Assembly: GCA_033439685.1 (NCBI GenBank)
Contig: JAUEDM010000001.1
Location: 6,014,001-6,078,000, forward strand
Direction of reading: 5' to 3'
Origin: Apodospora peruviana
Lineage: Eukaryota > Ascomycota > Sordariomycetes > Sordariales > Lasiosphaeriaceae
Length of the DNA stretch: 64,000 nt
Below the pieces are notes generated by a model. That model saw nothing but the letters and a program-made list of their open reading frames with translations, did no database searches and had not been told where the DNA came from. Below, piece after piece: positions 1-10,146 of this stretch (position 1 is its first letter; every line of letters starts with the position of its first letter). The position numbers and the translations under genes were made by a program.

Positions 1-78
1 TATACCACAATCGCCCAATATCAACTGCATCTCGTCTTATTTTTCATCGTTATGTAATGTCTAACGGCAAATATATAG

Positions 79-583
79 AGTTCCAGGATAAGAAGGTCGT
101 CGTCGTCGCCGTCCCCGGCGCCTTCACCCCGACCTGCCAGGAGCAGCACATCACCTCGTATCTCAGCAACCTCTCCGCACTGAAGGAGAAGGGCGTCGAC
201 CAGGTCATCTTCATTGCCAGCAACGATGCCTGGGTTATGTCGGCCTGGGGCAAGGCCAACGGCATCAAGGACGAGTCAATCGTATGTCTCCTCTCATCCC
301 CTCCCCCCCACCAAACAGACCAAATCCCCCATCATACGCTTCCAATATACCATTCCTGCCGTTTCTGTATCGACGGATCTCTCTGACATTCGACGATAAA
401 ATACAGCTCTTCATGTCGGACGCAGGCACAGAGTTCAGCAAGTCTATCGGTTGGGTTAATGGCGACCGTACGTTGCGCTATGCCATCGTCGTGGACCACG
501 GCAAGGTCGTCTACGCCGACATCGACGACGTTCGGGGGAGCATCGCCAAGTCGGGCGCTGAGGGTGTCTTGGCTAAGCTTTAA
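79..583 (+). CDS. PMP20/Prx5-type peroxiredoxin, 5' end outside window
   Basis: A thiol peroxidase of the AhpC/TSA, Prx5/PMP20 group, which reduces H2O2 and alkyl hydroperoxides. Visible exons are 79-281 and 407-583, joined by a GTATGT...ACAG intron, giving 126 readable residues. The peroxidatic cysteine lies in PGAFTPTC (codon 135-137), and MSAWGKAN and FMSDAGTEFSKSIGW are family hallmarks. There is no second cysteine in the visible part, so it looks like a 1-Cys type. The protein ends in AKL, a type 1 peroxisomal targeting tripeptide, which suggests a peroxisomal location (inference). The ATG at 57 is probably not the start: CTAAC at 62-66 followed by TATATAG at 72-78 reads as a branch site and acceptor, so the roughly 40 N-terminal residues lie on upstream exons beyond the edge. 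A polyadenylation-like AATAAA sits at 676-681. Confidence 0.9.
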
Positions 584-1138
584 AACGTCATAGAGGCCAG
601 GCATATTTGCTTCAGGGCGAGAGCAAATTCATAGCATAGATACGTGCCCAATCAAGAGAATTAGACAAGGCCATAAATAAAGAGGCATATTGATACCGGG
701 TTGAGGGTTACACCTGTATCGACATCTCACCACTGTCTAATCTCAGAAGTCAAAGTGGTTCGTCAAAGTGGTCCTCCAGGTTTATTTGTGTGTTTTTGTC
801 TGTTCAGACGAGTGCATAAGTTGGCATTCTGTAAGCTACCCATGCAAATGTCATAATCCTTGGACAACGTGACGCTTCCATGCAACCGGCTGCTCTCTCG
901 GATAAAAAAAACAAGTCATCTTTGTATCTTGTCTTGTGAGATAAGAAACCCTTCTAAGAGAGCTGAGCAGAGGCCGATAAATCAATTTAAAAAAAACCCG
1001 AGACCGACCAACCGACGACTCCGCGTTTTTCCTTTTGCCATCACGCAGACACACAAGGACCGCCCGCGACAAGACCAGTCATCCCAATCTTCCCACGTTC
1101 ACCTGTAAGACCACCCTAACTATCAAGACTGGGGTATC
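584..1138. other. Intergenic, convergent 3' ends
   Basis: This 555-base stretch lies between the stops of the peroxiredoxin (plus) and RPL24 (minus). An AATAAA at 676-681 suits the peroxiredoxin mRNA end. I see no supported gene. Confidence 0.6.
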
Positions 1139-2017
1139 TTAACGGGAGTGGATGGCAGCCTTCTGTTGCGCACCCTTCGCACCCTGCTTGGGGACGATCC
1201 GGCCCTTGGTGGCCGAGGCGTTCTTGGCCTTGTCAGCCTTCTTGGCAGCAGCGGCCGCCTGCTTCTTCTCCTTGCTCTCCTTGATGGCGGCCTGGCGGGC
1301 GGCACTCCGGGCCTCCGGGCGCATGGTGCGGCGCTCCTTGATCACATCGAGGGTAGCACCAACGATAGCACGCTGGGCCTTGACGGTGCGGCGAGTGCGC
1401 TTCTTGGCGACCTCCTGCAGTGGGTGTTAGCAAAGACATGCCTTCAATATCCCGCCATAATCGTGATCGCCTGTCCCCCGTTCCCCAAGACGCAATATCG
1501 CCGCCGTCTTTCTAGTTGCGAGGAGGAGATAATCCAGCGGGGGGGAAGTGGGATACAGGAAAGCGAGAGATATCGGGGGAATCGTACCTCAGAGATACCC
1601 TTGCGGTGTTGTCTGCGGAAGAGGACGGTCCATGAGATGCGGCGGGGGTTCTTGCGCTGCAGGAAGAGGGACTCGGACTTGCCGCACTGGAAGCGGAAGA
1701 CCTTGCTGTCGCCACGGACGTAGAGCTTGCCCTACAATCGAAGAAAACGAATAATGTTAGCCATTTGTTGCGCTTCCGAGATACCAATATTTCCTCCTGA
1801 GGCTGGTTTCGGTCGTCGTCGATCGGTCGGTCTGCAATTCGAGAGAGACACTTGTTGCCTAATCATTCCCATCCGTCGCGACCGACTCGACTCGACCCAG
1901 ACCCCAGGATACCTCCCCCATCGCAATTTTCCCTGCACATTTCGCAAACGGAATCGGGGAATGTACCTTTCCAGGGTAGATCCGCTGGCCGGAAAAGGTA
2001 TCGTCGTACGTTCTCAT
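1139..2017 (-). CDS. rpl24: 60S ribosomal protein L24 (eL24)
   Basis: A structural protein of the large ribosomal subunit. Three exons on the minus strand, 2017-1967, 1731-1588 and 1414-1139, encode 156 residues, the usual length for fungal eL24. It starts MRTYDDTFSGQRIYPGK, and exon 2 reads GKLYVRGDSKVFRF and FLQRKNPRRISWT, the diagnostic eL24 core. Exon 3 holds KKRTRRTVKAQRAIVGA followed by a Lys/Ala-rich tail. Introns are 1966-1732 (GTACAT...TAG) and 1587-1415 (GTACGA...GCAG, with GCTAACA as branch site). The first exon has only 17 codons, as is common in fungal ribosomal protein genes. It is divergent from TAD1 with 370 bases between the two start codons. Confidence 0.96.
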
Positions 2018-2387
2018 TGTGACGATGGTTTGTCGAATTTGTCGTTATTCGGGTTTGCTACCGGCTGAGCAAGTTCAAGGTTCCAAGTCGATTTTCCTCA
2101 ATTTCTTTTGCAGGTTGTGCGATAGGGCTGCCCTGTGATAGGTTGGGTGCACGGGCCAGATTGGTCCGCCGCTTTTTGCTGACGGGGGATGTGGAGGGGC
2201 TTTGTGTGGCTGAGGAACAATGCAAAGCCACAAACTTTCATGTCCTCAGCAGAACTTCAAGTTAAACTTTCCAGAATAAACCCTAACCCTCTGTTATCCG
2301 GCCGCACCGTCGGTGACGGTGAGGTTGAAGTCAAAGTCCAGTCACCTCATCTTTTCTCTTTCTCCCTTCACTTACACCGGAACTACG
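2018..2387. promoter_or_regulatory. Divergent promoter RPL24/TAD1 with telobox-like motif
   Basis: The 370-base space between two divergent start codons. At 2278-2290 it contains AAACCCTAACCCT, two units of the telomere repeat. In yeasts such boxes are bound by Tbf1 at snoRNA or ribosomal protein promoters (established for those species). Use here is inferred from position only: it lies about 260 bases upstream of the RPL24 start and about 100 upstream of the TAD1 start. Confidence 0.5.
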
Positions 2388-4115
2388 ATGTCCAATGAAG
2401 GGGATATAGTAGCATCGGCCGTGCTCGAGGAGTTCGCCAAACTCCCAGTCAAACGGCGACCCTGTATTCGAGATAATGGCTTGCACGAATGGGTCCCCCT
2501 GGCTGGAATTGTTGCCAAAGGTGTGCGGTCTTACAAATTTCTATGTTTAAACTCGCAGTACCGCGATATCCGAGCAATGATTTGCTAACACTTTGAACAA
2601 GGTCCCGGGTTTCTAAAATGTGTGGCGTTGGCGTAAGTCTTGATGGACAGTACCACCCAGTACCACTCTCGAGTCACTTGATGTACCGCCTCCTTATTCC
2701 CATGTCACAACTTATCTCTCAAATCGGACGCCTCAGAGCTATGCTAAGACAATATATTGTGAAAGACAGAACGGGCATGAAGTGCCTTCCGGCTTCAAAA
2801 CTTCCACAGGCCAACGGCGTAGCCATCCATGATTGGCATGCCGAGGTGTTAGCCATTCGTGCCTTCAACTACTTCATCTTGGAGGAGTGTAGGCGGCTTT
2901 CTCTCAATAACAAAGAAGCGTCATCCGAGTTTCTTCTCCGAGGAACTGAAGAGGAACTAGCATCCCAGCAGAGCCAAAATGAGGCAACTCCCTGGCGCGG
3001 TCAGCCGTTCGCCTGGAGGGAAGACGTGACGCTGCACATGTACTGTTCTGAAGCCCCTTGTACGCTATGTCCATTCCCACCAAGAAACTTGGTTCATTGG
3101 ATTTTCTTTCAGAATCAAAGACTTGAAGTCAGCGGCCCTCTCACTAACAAGACTGTTCAAATCAGGCGGTGACGCGAGCATGGAACTCATTATGGCCGCT
3201 CAAGTTGACGCCTCCCCGTGGGATATACCACCGCCATTGGCAGAAACCAACGACCAACCAACCTCACATTCAGCAACAACAGAAACGGTCACCCTTCCTG
3301 GAAGGGCTTTTTTCTCCCAACTGGGCATCGTCCGCCGCAAACCTAGCCGCTCCGACGCACCCCAGAGCCTCTCCAAATCCTGCTCCGACAAGCTCGCCCT
3401 GAAACAATGCACCTCCCTCCTCTCCTCTTTACCATCGCTATTTGTCTGTCCTCGCTCGGTCTACCTTACATCTCTCATCCTCCCCGAATCTCAATTCTCA
3501 CCAGCCGCTTGCCATCGCTGTTTTTCCGCTTCTTCTTCTTCTCCATCATCATCACCCTCTTCCCCTACCTTCAGAGAGAAACAGAAGGAAGGAAGAATGA
3601 AACCGCTCCTCGACCACTATACCACTACAAAACTCACAGATAACACCGGCCCTTACAGCTTTACACCCTTTTCCATCCGAACCACCATTCTCGAATTCGG
3701 ATTCTCCAAACGAACTGCTGTAGCAGCATCAACAAGCCCACGAAACACAACAACCAACCCATCTGACAACAGCAACATTGTAGCGAGCAACCTCGCAGTA
3801 GCCTGGTCCGCCAACGGCCTCGACGAGGGCCTAGTGGGCGGCGTCCTGCAAGGGAGGAAACAGTTCGTCCCCAAGGGCGCCAGTTCGGTCTCCCGCAGGA
3901 AGTTGTGGGAAATGGCGATCCAGGTGGCCGGACAACTGCCGCCTGATATGGTTGGGAGAGAGATACTCGGGAAAGCTCTCGACGCCGGCCGCACATATGA
4001 CGATGTCAAGGGCTGCGACCTTCTAGCGGATAGACGCCGGGTAAAGGACGATGCGCGCAGAGAGGCTCTGAAAGGGTGGATCAGGAATACGGGCGATGGG
4101 AGCTTTAGCATATAA
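2388..4115 (+). CDS. tad1: tRNA-specific adenosine deaminase TAD1/ADAT1
   Basis: Predicted to deaminate A37 to inosine in tRNA-Ala, the role of the Tad1/ADAT1 family. Four exons, 2388-2520, 2602-2632, 2770-3059 and 3166-4115, give 467 residues. The adenosine-deaminase zinc site is complete: His78 and Glu80 in DWHAEVLAIRAFN, Cys152 in CSEAPCGDASME (rebuilt only when the 3060-3165 intron is removed), and Cys233 in DKLALKQC. PRSVYLTSLILPES after it is also typical of the family. Exon 2 is only 31 nt and reads GPGFLKCVALA. A Ser/Pro-rich stretch with little complexity sits at about residues 265-300 between conserved blocks. It shares its upstream region with RPL24. Confidence 0.92.
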
Positions 4116-4647
4116 ACACAGGAATACATTGCATGCATGCTCATCATTACACAGATATTGAAAGGATATAAGTCTTTATTTCGCGCACATACCCAAAAGT
4201 TATCACCACCAGATCAATGACTCGGATTCCATGTTCATATAATATCAGCAAATTTGCAAAGGAGAACGACAGTTCATATATCCCCGATTGCGAGACACAC
4301 TTCATGGGAATCTTTCATTCAGCTGGTTGGTTGGGAATCAACATGTGATTATATGTGTGCATTTCCTTCCAAATCCCTAGCCAGGGCTTGTGCATATGCC
4401 TCGGGTGGTGAGGAGGGTCAGGGGTTACCCAATGCAAAAGAATACCTAAGACGCCGCCGTCCTTACAGTTAAAACAAAAGGAGTTTTCGTCATCTCCCCC
4501 AACCTAAAAAAGAGCACATAGCGACGGGAACAAATCCGCCCCCATCCCCAGGCCGTCGGTGTCGTCCCAGCTTAAAGAGAGAGGTTTGGTTGTTGCGAGA
4601 GTTACCTCGATAACTTTGTTTGGTGGTTTGTATTCTAGCTGCTGTCT
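4116..4647. other. Intergenic, convergent 3' ends
   Basis: Lies between the stops of TAD1 (plus) and EGD1 (minus). I see only untranslated or spacer sequence, with no supported gene. Confidence 0.6.
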
Positions 4648-5391
4648 TTACTCGACCTTGTTCTCAAAGTTCTCGCCAGCCACCAAGTCGGGGATATCAT
4701 CGTCATCGGCCTCCTTCTCGCCCTTCTGCATGTTCTGGTAGCTCTCGGCCAGCTTGCGGAGCGAGGCGAGAGAGTCAGGGCCGAGCTGGTTGAGGATGCC
4801 GGGCACGAGCTCGGTAAGCTCCTTGTCCTCGCCGTTTCCGTAGATGGCGAAGGTGTTGGCCGGGACAGCGGCGTGAACTGGATTGGGTGTGACACAAGAT
4901 GTTAGCACCCGCATGATGATGCGTCTCCCCTCTCCTATTTCGCCGGAGCAGGCGAACTTTGAGTCCCGCGGTGGGGGCATCTTTCTGGTTCTGCCATCAC
5001 ATACCCTTGGGAGCAGCAAAGTGGATGACGTTGCCATCGCTCTTGAACATGTTCACCTCCTCAATGGCCTGGATTGGCTGCACATTAAGCTTCTTGAGGG
5101 TGGCCTGGAGCTTCTTGTCGTCACCGGCGGACCGCGCGGGCGCTCTCTTGACCTTTCTCCGGGGAGTACCCTTGCCACTGTGATATTGTAAGGTGTCAAT
5201 GTAAATTCTTCGGCGGACAAAGTCTCAGGAAGCTATCGGCGAAAGCCAAATATCTCTACATACCCTATAGAAACGGCGATTTAGTCAGCATACGCATGAT
5301 GGCGGGCGACAGAACAGCAACTGGGGAAGGGTCAAAACGAACCGATACGGGCAGTCGCGCCCAGCTTCTTCAAACGCTCCTGAACATCCAT
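4648..5391 (-). CDS. egd1: Nascent polypeptide-associated complex subunit beta (BTF3/EGD1)
   Basis: The beta subunit of NAC, the ribosome-tethered chaperone that contacts nascent chains. It starts MDVQERLKKLG, continues with the basic ribosome-binding stretch GKGTPRRKVKR, then the NAC domain (PIQAIEEVNMFKSDGNVIHF, VPANTFAIYGNGEDKELTEL), and ends in an acidic tail DDDDIPDLVAGENF. The large exons are 5177-5005 and 4877-4648, with a first exon ending near 5343. The junction after exon 1 is unusual. Frame is kept either by a single-nucleotide exon (G at 5264) flanked by CTATAG and GTATGT, giving RIGGKGT and 150 residues, or by a weak GTTTTG donor at 5338, giving RIGSGKGT and 151 residues. The partner alpha subunit is also in this window (37706-38456). 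Confidence 0.93.
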
Positions 5392-6097
5392 GTTTTCGGG
5401 TGTTTCTGGAAAGTGACGGCGTTAAGTGTTCGGTGATCGGTGAACCTGGGAGGAGCTTCGGTTAGCCTCAGGAAGCGATTGCAAAAGACCCAGACCAGGC
5501 AGACTGAAGTCGGAGAAATCGTTGCCCCTTCGCCGCAAAACACAATCGGGAATTTTCCATTTCGACGGCGGAAATTTTCGACGAAAATCACGTACTTTTG
5601 CTGGTCGTGGGAATATCTACCCTGGAATCGCCGTGGCTCGCAATGTCTTGAGCCTCAACTTCGTCTTCGTCGTCTGTGGTTGGAGAAATTGTGCGTTGCT
5701 GGGGCCGGGATTTTTTTCGCAGCCGCAATAACTTTTACCCCACCCTGACACTGCCCGTGGCTGAAGCTTTCAGGCGGGGACCGGCTGACCTGCAGCGGCC
5801 CCGATTAACTGAAAGATACAGTTACCTCATCATAGGGATTGAGAGACTCATACGGCACACAATGAATGAAGAAAGGAACAGCTTTGGTTGTGATTTGGTT
5901 TCAATTGATGATTTAAAGAGTAGAAATGGATTGCTCTTCAGGTATAGAAAATGCCTTAATCCCTCAGTGATAAAACAAACCCATTCAACCTTCAACGTAT
6001 TGTACATGTTGCATTCTTACACCCATCCAATTATCAAGACAGTGACTCCGGTCATCTCAGCATCTCCAATTCTGTTCGCCGGATGCCGCGGACGGGA
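5392..6097. other. Intergenic, EGD1 promoter and CBP4 3' region
   Basis: A 706-base stretch between the EGD1 start and the CBP4 stop, both on the minus strand. It should hold the EGD1 promoter. Open frames crossing it have no recognisable protein content. Confidence 0.5.
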
Positions 6098-6598
6098 TCA
6101 ATCCGCCAGCCCAGCCTCTCTTCTCACGGCATCTCTTCTGGCCTTTAGGGCCTCTGCCGCTCTCAATTCCTCCCTCATCTTAGCCTCCTTTGCCGCCTTA
6201 GCTTCCTCGGCTTGAACAATCCAAACTTTGAGAAGCTCGTGTTAGCACACACCTACAAAGAGTTGAGAATTTGCAAAGAAAGGTCGCGTACTTGGCTTGT
6301 CGGATTTGGACATTCTCTTGAGGTTAACGACAAAGTCGTCAAACTCCTTTTGCCTTTCGTACCTCCCCTCCAGACTCTTCTTCTGGAGCTCGGGGTTGTA
6401 CGCCTTGAACAGCTCCTCATCTGTGGGCCTGAGCCACATTGTGACAACAGGTCCTCCGATAGAGATGGCCGCTCCGCTGTTGTCCGGTGATCCCGTCAGT
6501 CAAACGTTGTCTCCAACCATGAATCGATGGAAATATGTTCTCACTGACCCGACAAGCATCTTGGTCCAAAGCCACCAGTTGACTGGTTTTTTGCCCAT
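6098..6598 (-). CDS. cbp4: Cytochrome bc1 complex assembly factor CBP4
   Basis: A mitochondrial inner-membrane chaperone needed for cytochrome b assembly into complex III (family knowledge). Three exons, 6598-6549, 6476-6292 and 6225-6098, encode 120 residues. The N-terminus MGKKPVNWWLWTKMLVGG leads into one membrane segment that ends near VVTMWLRP. It is followed by the Cbp4 signature PTDEELFKAYNPELQKKSLE and SKSDKPIWIV, then a charged Ala/Glu/Arg-rich helical tail. The IWIV motif is only rebuilt when the 6291-6226 intron (GTACGC...AAAG, branch GCTAACA) is spliced. Length and architecture match the family. Confidence 0.92.
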
Positions 6599-9500
6599 TT
6601 TCGGAACGCGGTCACTCGGTGATGGCGAGAAATGAGAGTCGTCAGGTTCCGATGATAATATGAAATCCGCCTTTCACGGGAGTACGATTGGACCTCTGAT
6701 AGCGGCCCCGGGTAACGTGACGTTGATGGCCTGCTTTGAGCTTTCTGCAGCGACTGCACCGACCACAACTGGTTCGCCGGCCTTCCATTGGTCGGGTGTA
6801 AAGGCGGTCACATGCGGCAAAACTGACCAGCGCCCGATCAACCCCGCCATTTCACCCCTTTCCTTGCCCAATCGTCGTTGGTGGACAGGTCAAAGCCAAT
6901 GAGCTCCCGAGTCTGTTGCACAAGGCAGTTTCAGGTTGTTCGTTAGGTATCGAAGAATCGACTTCAGCCGCTTACTCCGTCTCTAAATAGCAATGCCATT
7001 CAGGTAGCGTCATATTAAACAAAAGTGGCACACAATTCCCACGTAATCGTGGAGGTAGGGCCATTGGATTGCTTCTCCAAGAATCTTGAATCCAGATGTG
7101 GGTTCATGGCAGAAAAGGGAGGCATCCAGCCCGCCGTTATAATCGGTATACACCCACCTATAACCCTATCGCCACATTCAACTTACGCTCATTTCAGCCC
7201 CGATTCGCCCAATCAGGAATTGAATTGTTTCCTGTGAAGAGTTTCAAAGACTAGGTAATCTGCCCAATCATGTTCAATCGGTCTCTTCAATGGTCCTCAT
7301 TCCCCGCGCCGTCGCTCATCCTCATCCTGTCAGCATCGAGGTCTCAAAGGCTTGATTTCCTTCCATGTTGCTTGGCATCCGCCGCATCCAACAACAAGCA
7401 GTTACCAAGCTGTAAGGAGAACGCCTTAGTCGAAGTGGATATTCTTATGCAATTGAAGAAAGAAGTCGAGCGGATCTCTATCTGGTAGGCGTGTCGGGTC
7501 ATAAGGCTACCAACATGCATTTGTTATGCTGATCAGGGGGTGCATTTCTTTCCTTTTCAAGATATTCGGCGCTTTCTGTTGAACGCCGGTTGTCGAGGAC
7601 TGAAGCGCTGAAGTGCTGACGTGGATAGTCAAGATCTGGGACAGCTGTCGCAAAGCGCCTTGTGCCTCAGGGCAATTAAAGCAGTGAAACGGCAGGACAC
7701 AGAGATACCGCAGCATCCTGTGTGTAGGGCCCTATCCCAGGCACAGGAAAAATTCTACCTGGTATGTTATGATGAGGCTGGTCATCTAGAGCCCAAAAGG
7801 AACAAATGCTACCATCAAGCTGGGACCAAGAAACCTGCTAGAACAAGAGAAGCGACGAGTCTGTCTTCCGTCTGACACCCGAATGGTTGACAAGGATGGT
7901 CTGGACGAACAGCGTTTCATACATCCCGCCCTTGCCACAAGCGCAGATGGAACTTCGGCAGTCTTGCTATCCTTCCATGGACTGATTTACTGGAGGGAGT
8001 CGATGCCGTTGAACTTACAAGGGGGTGAAGACCTGGAATAAGATCAGTGATGGCGTGGGGTTGCCGAATGCCTGGAGAGAGATGTCTGGCTCTGCAGGGC
8101 CAATCACAAATTCAGTGGCAACGTATTTGATACATACAAGGCTCGGTGGTGCTGCTGCATGATGTGCTACCATAATTCAGAAATCGGGACAAGCAGACAA
8201 CCTATCCCTAACGCGCGAGCCGCTCGGATGCTACGGGTAGCGTCACTTGGGGGAAACAAAAAAACAAACCTGGGAAGTTGACAGAGGAAAAGGAAAACCA
8301 GAGTGAGATGCAGGTTAGAACAGATCGCGTTGCCTTGTTGTGTTCCAGGTGTTTGTTGTCGTCGGATTCTCCCATTGTTGGTTACTCGGTTTCGAGTTGC
8401 TGCATCCCAAACCAGGGACGAACTGATGTCTGAACGCACCAAGAGACAACTCTCCGGGCGATCATCGTTAGCTGTTCGAGTTATAGCCGTGTGGGACCGT
8501 GAGGTTGTGATCCATAGTACTCTGGTTGTCAAAGCCAGCAGCATTCCAATGACATAATAAGCGGGCCGAACTGGGAATGCATTGAACAGCTGTGATGATT
8601 GCAAGCCAGAGGATATGAGCGATGTATGAACGATGTCGTAGCGGTCAAGGGTTACTGCTGTCCAGCAAGCACCACCCGTTTCATGTTCAGCTTCAACCCA
8701 GGGGACAAATTAGAGTGCATCGGAACCTGACTGGGTTCGGGTAAGGCCGCCTGCCCGTCCGGCCGGGTAAGATGGCCTGGTCAGTTATTCATAGAGCTGA
8801 GAAGGTCCTATGGATTAGGTGGTCATAATCTCGTCGAGTCTGTTGATGGAGGGCCAAGCTGGGCGAGGAGCCTTGGGCATTTTGTTCGGATAAACGTCCT
8901 CTCATCCATCCCTCCACTTGAGGAAAGGAACCAGGTCATCTGGGAACCTATGCTGGTGGTCTCCAGATGTCCGTGATAAGTGCGCGAAAGGTCAGGCTGA
9001 ACATTATTCAGGTGTGACCAAGTATCCAATGTATCTCTCGTCGAAAGTCGAAAGCGGTATTAATCTATTTTGCAGTGAGTAACATTTTTCACACCGACAC
9101 TTGTACCTGAGTTTCTGTTGTGGTTGTGGGACGTCTGCCCTCGTCGTCGCTCTACAATTGAATGATCCCGGAGGCCCCAGCTGCATTGACCCCTCAGAGT
9201 GCTGCACCTAACAAACTGCAGTGCCCTTGCTCCGCTGCCGCCCCTCAACAGTGGAGAAGGCGCCTGGACCGTTCGGTTTGTGTCTTTTGCCGTTTTTGCA
9301 GTTGGTAGGTTCCATTGTACACTTCGCCCAGCGCAACGTGAACACAACAGCCGCTTACGGGTTACCTTATCTACTATAACAACACAAGTTTGCATTCCTC
9401 CTCCTCATTCTGCTGCTCCCGGTCGCTCTGATCACCGGTTATTGTTACTACTGCACTTTAAAACTTCAACCCCCTTTGACGGCGCCGTGCTACCTAACAA

Positions 9501-10146
9501 GTCCACCCGCGCAGGCGTTCCACTCCTTGACCTTGAGTCGCTCTTTTCCTCGAGGAGACTATCCATTCCTTTGTCCGTCCACTCTCTTATCCGAGCCCCA
9601 ATTGAATTGTTATACCGATCGAGACGGCCAGTTCCGCACTCCCTGAGCAGCAACACCGTCGCGACGACATTGACGAACGGAAAAGGACGGCCACCGGTAA
9701 CCCAACTCTCATTTGATACATCGCATTACTTGCGCCGTGCTCGCGCCCCTCGCGCTGCCTGCGACCTTACCGAACCTTTCGACCGGCATCGAATACATCA
9801 CGCAACGCACAGCCCAAAGGTCGATTGTCCAACAGAAACCTTAAAGCTCTCAACCCGGTGTTGCCATGCGACAGGCCTAGATCCGTCGCGGAGCCAGCCA
9901 GGTTGGCCTCGATCCAGACTTACTCTGTCTTCGACTGCGGCTTATCCAATGCTCGATTCTCGCCAAGGAGCATTTGGATAGACGACTCGGACAAACGACT
10001 TTCGATTCAAGATACTTTGGAACAGCTAATACCCGCATACTTTTCCTGCAACGATAACACCAGTGAGGTTATCAGCATTGGCATTCCCCCGACACCCGAC
10101 CTCGACCAAATCGTAAAAAAGGCAGGTCCTGAGTGTGTCGGGACCG
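6599..10146. other. Long intergenic region, CBP4 to CHS4
   Basis: About 3.5 kb between divergent genes. Several open frames of 60-260 codons occur, for example 9199-9981 (plus) and 8167-8604 (minus). None has a recognisable domain or a good start, and none continues by splicing into a conserved protein. The right part (about 9200-10146) is probably the promoter and long 5' leader of CHS4. A non-coding RNA cannot be ruled out from sequence alone. Confidence 0.5.

Noticed and set aside
1123..1723. Plus-strand frames overlapping RPL24
   Set aside because: Mirror frames of the GC-biased RPL24 exons; the minus-strand protein is a clear family member.
8167..8604. Minus-strand frame of 145 codons with a hydrophobic start
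   Set aside because: No recognisable family, no splice partner and unremarkable composition; likely a chance frame.
9199..9981. Open frame of 260 codons upstream of CHS4
   Set aside because: No ATG at its start, low-complexity Ser/Arg/Leu content, no domain; better explained as 5' leader or promoter sequence.
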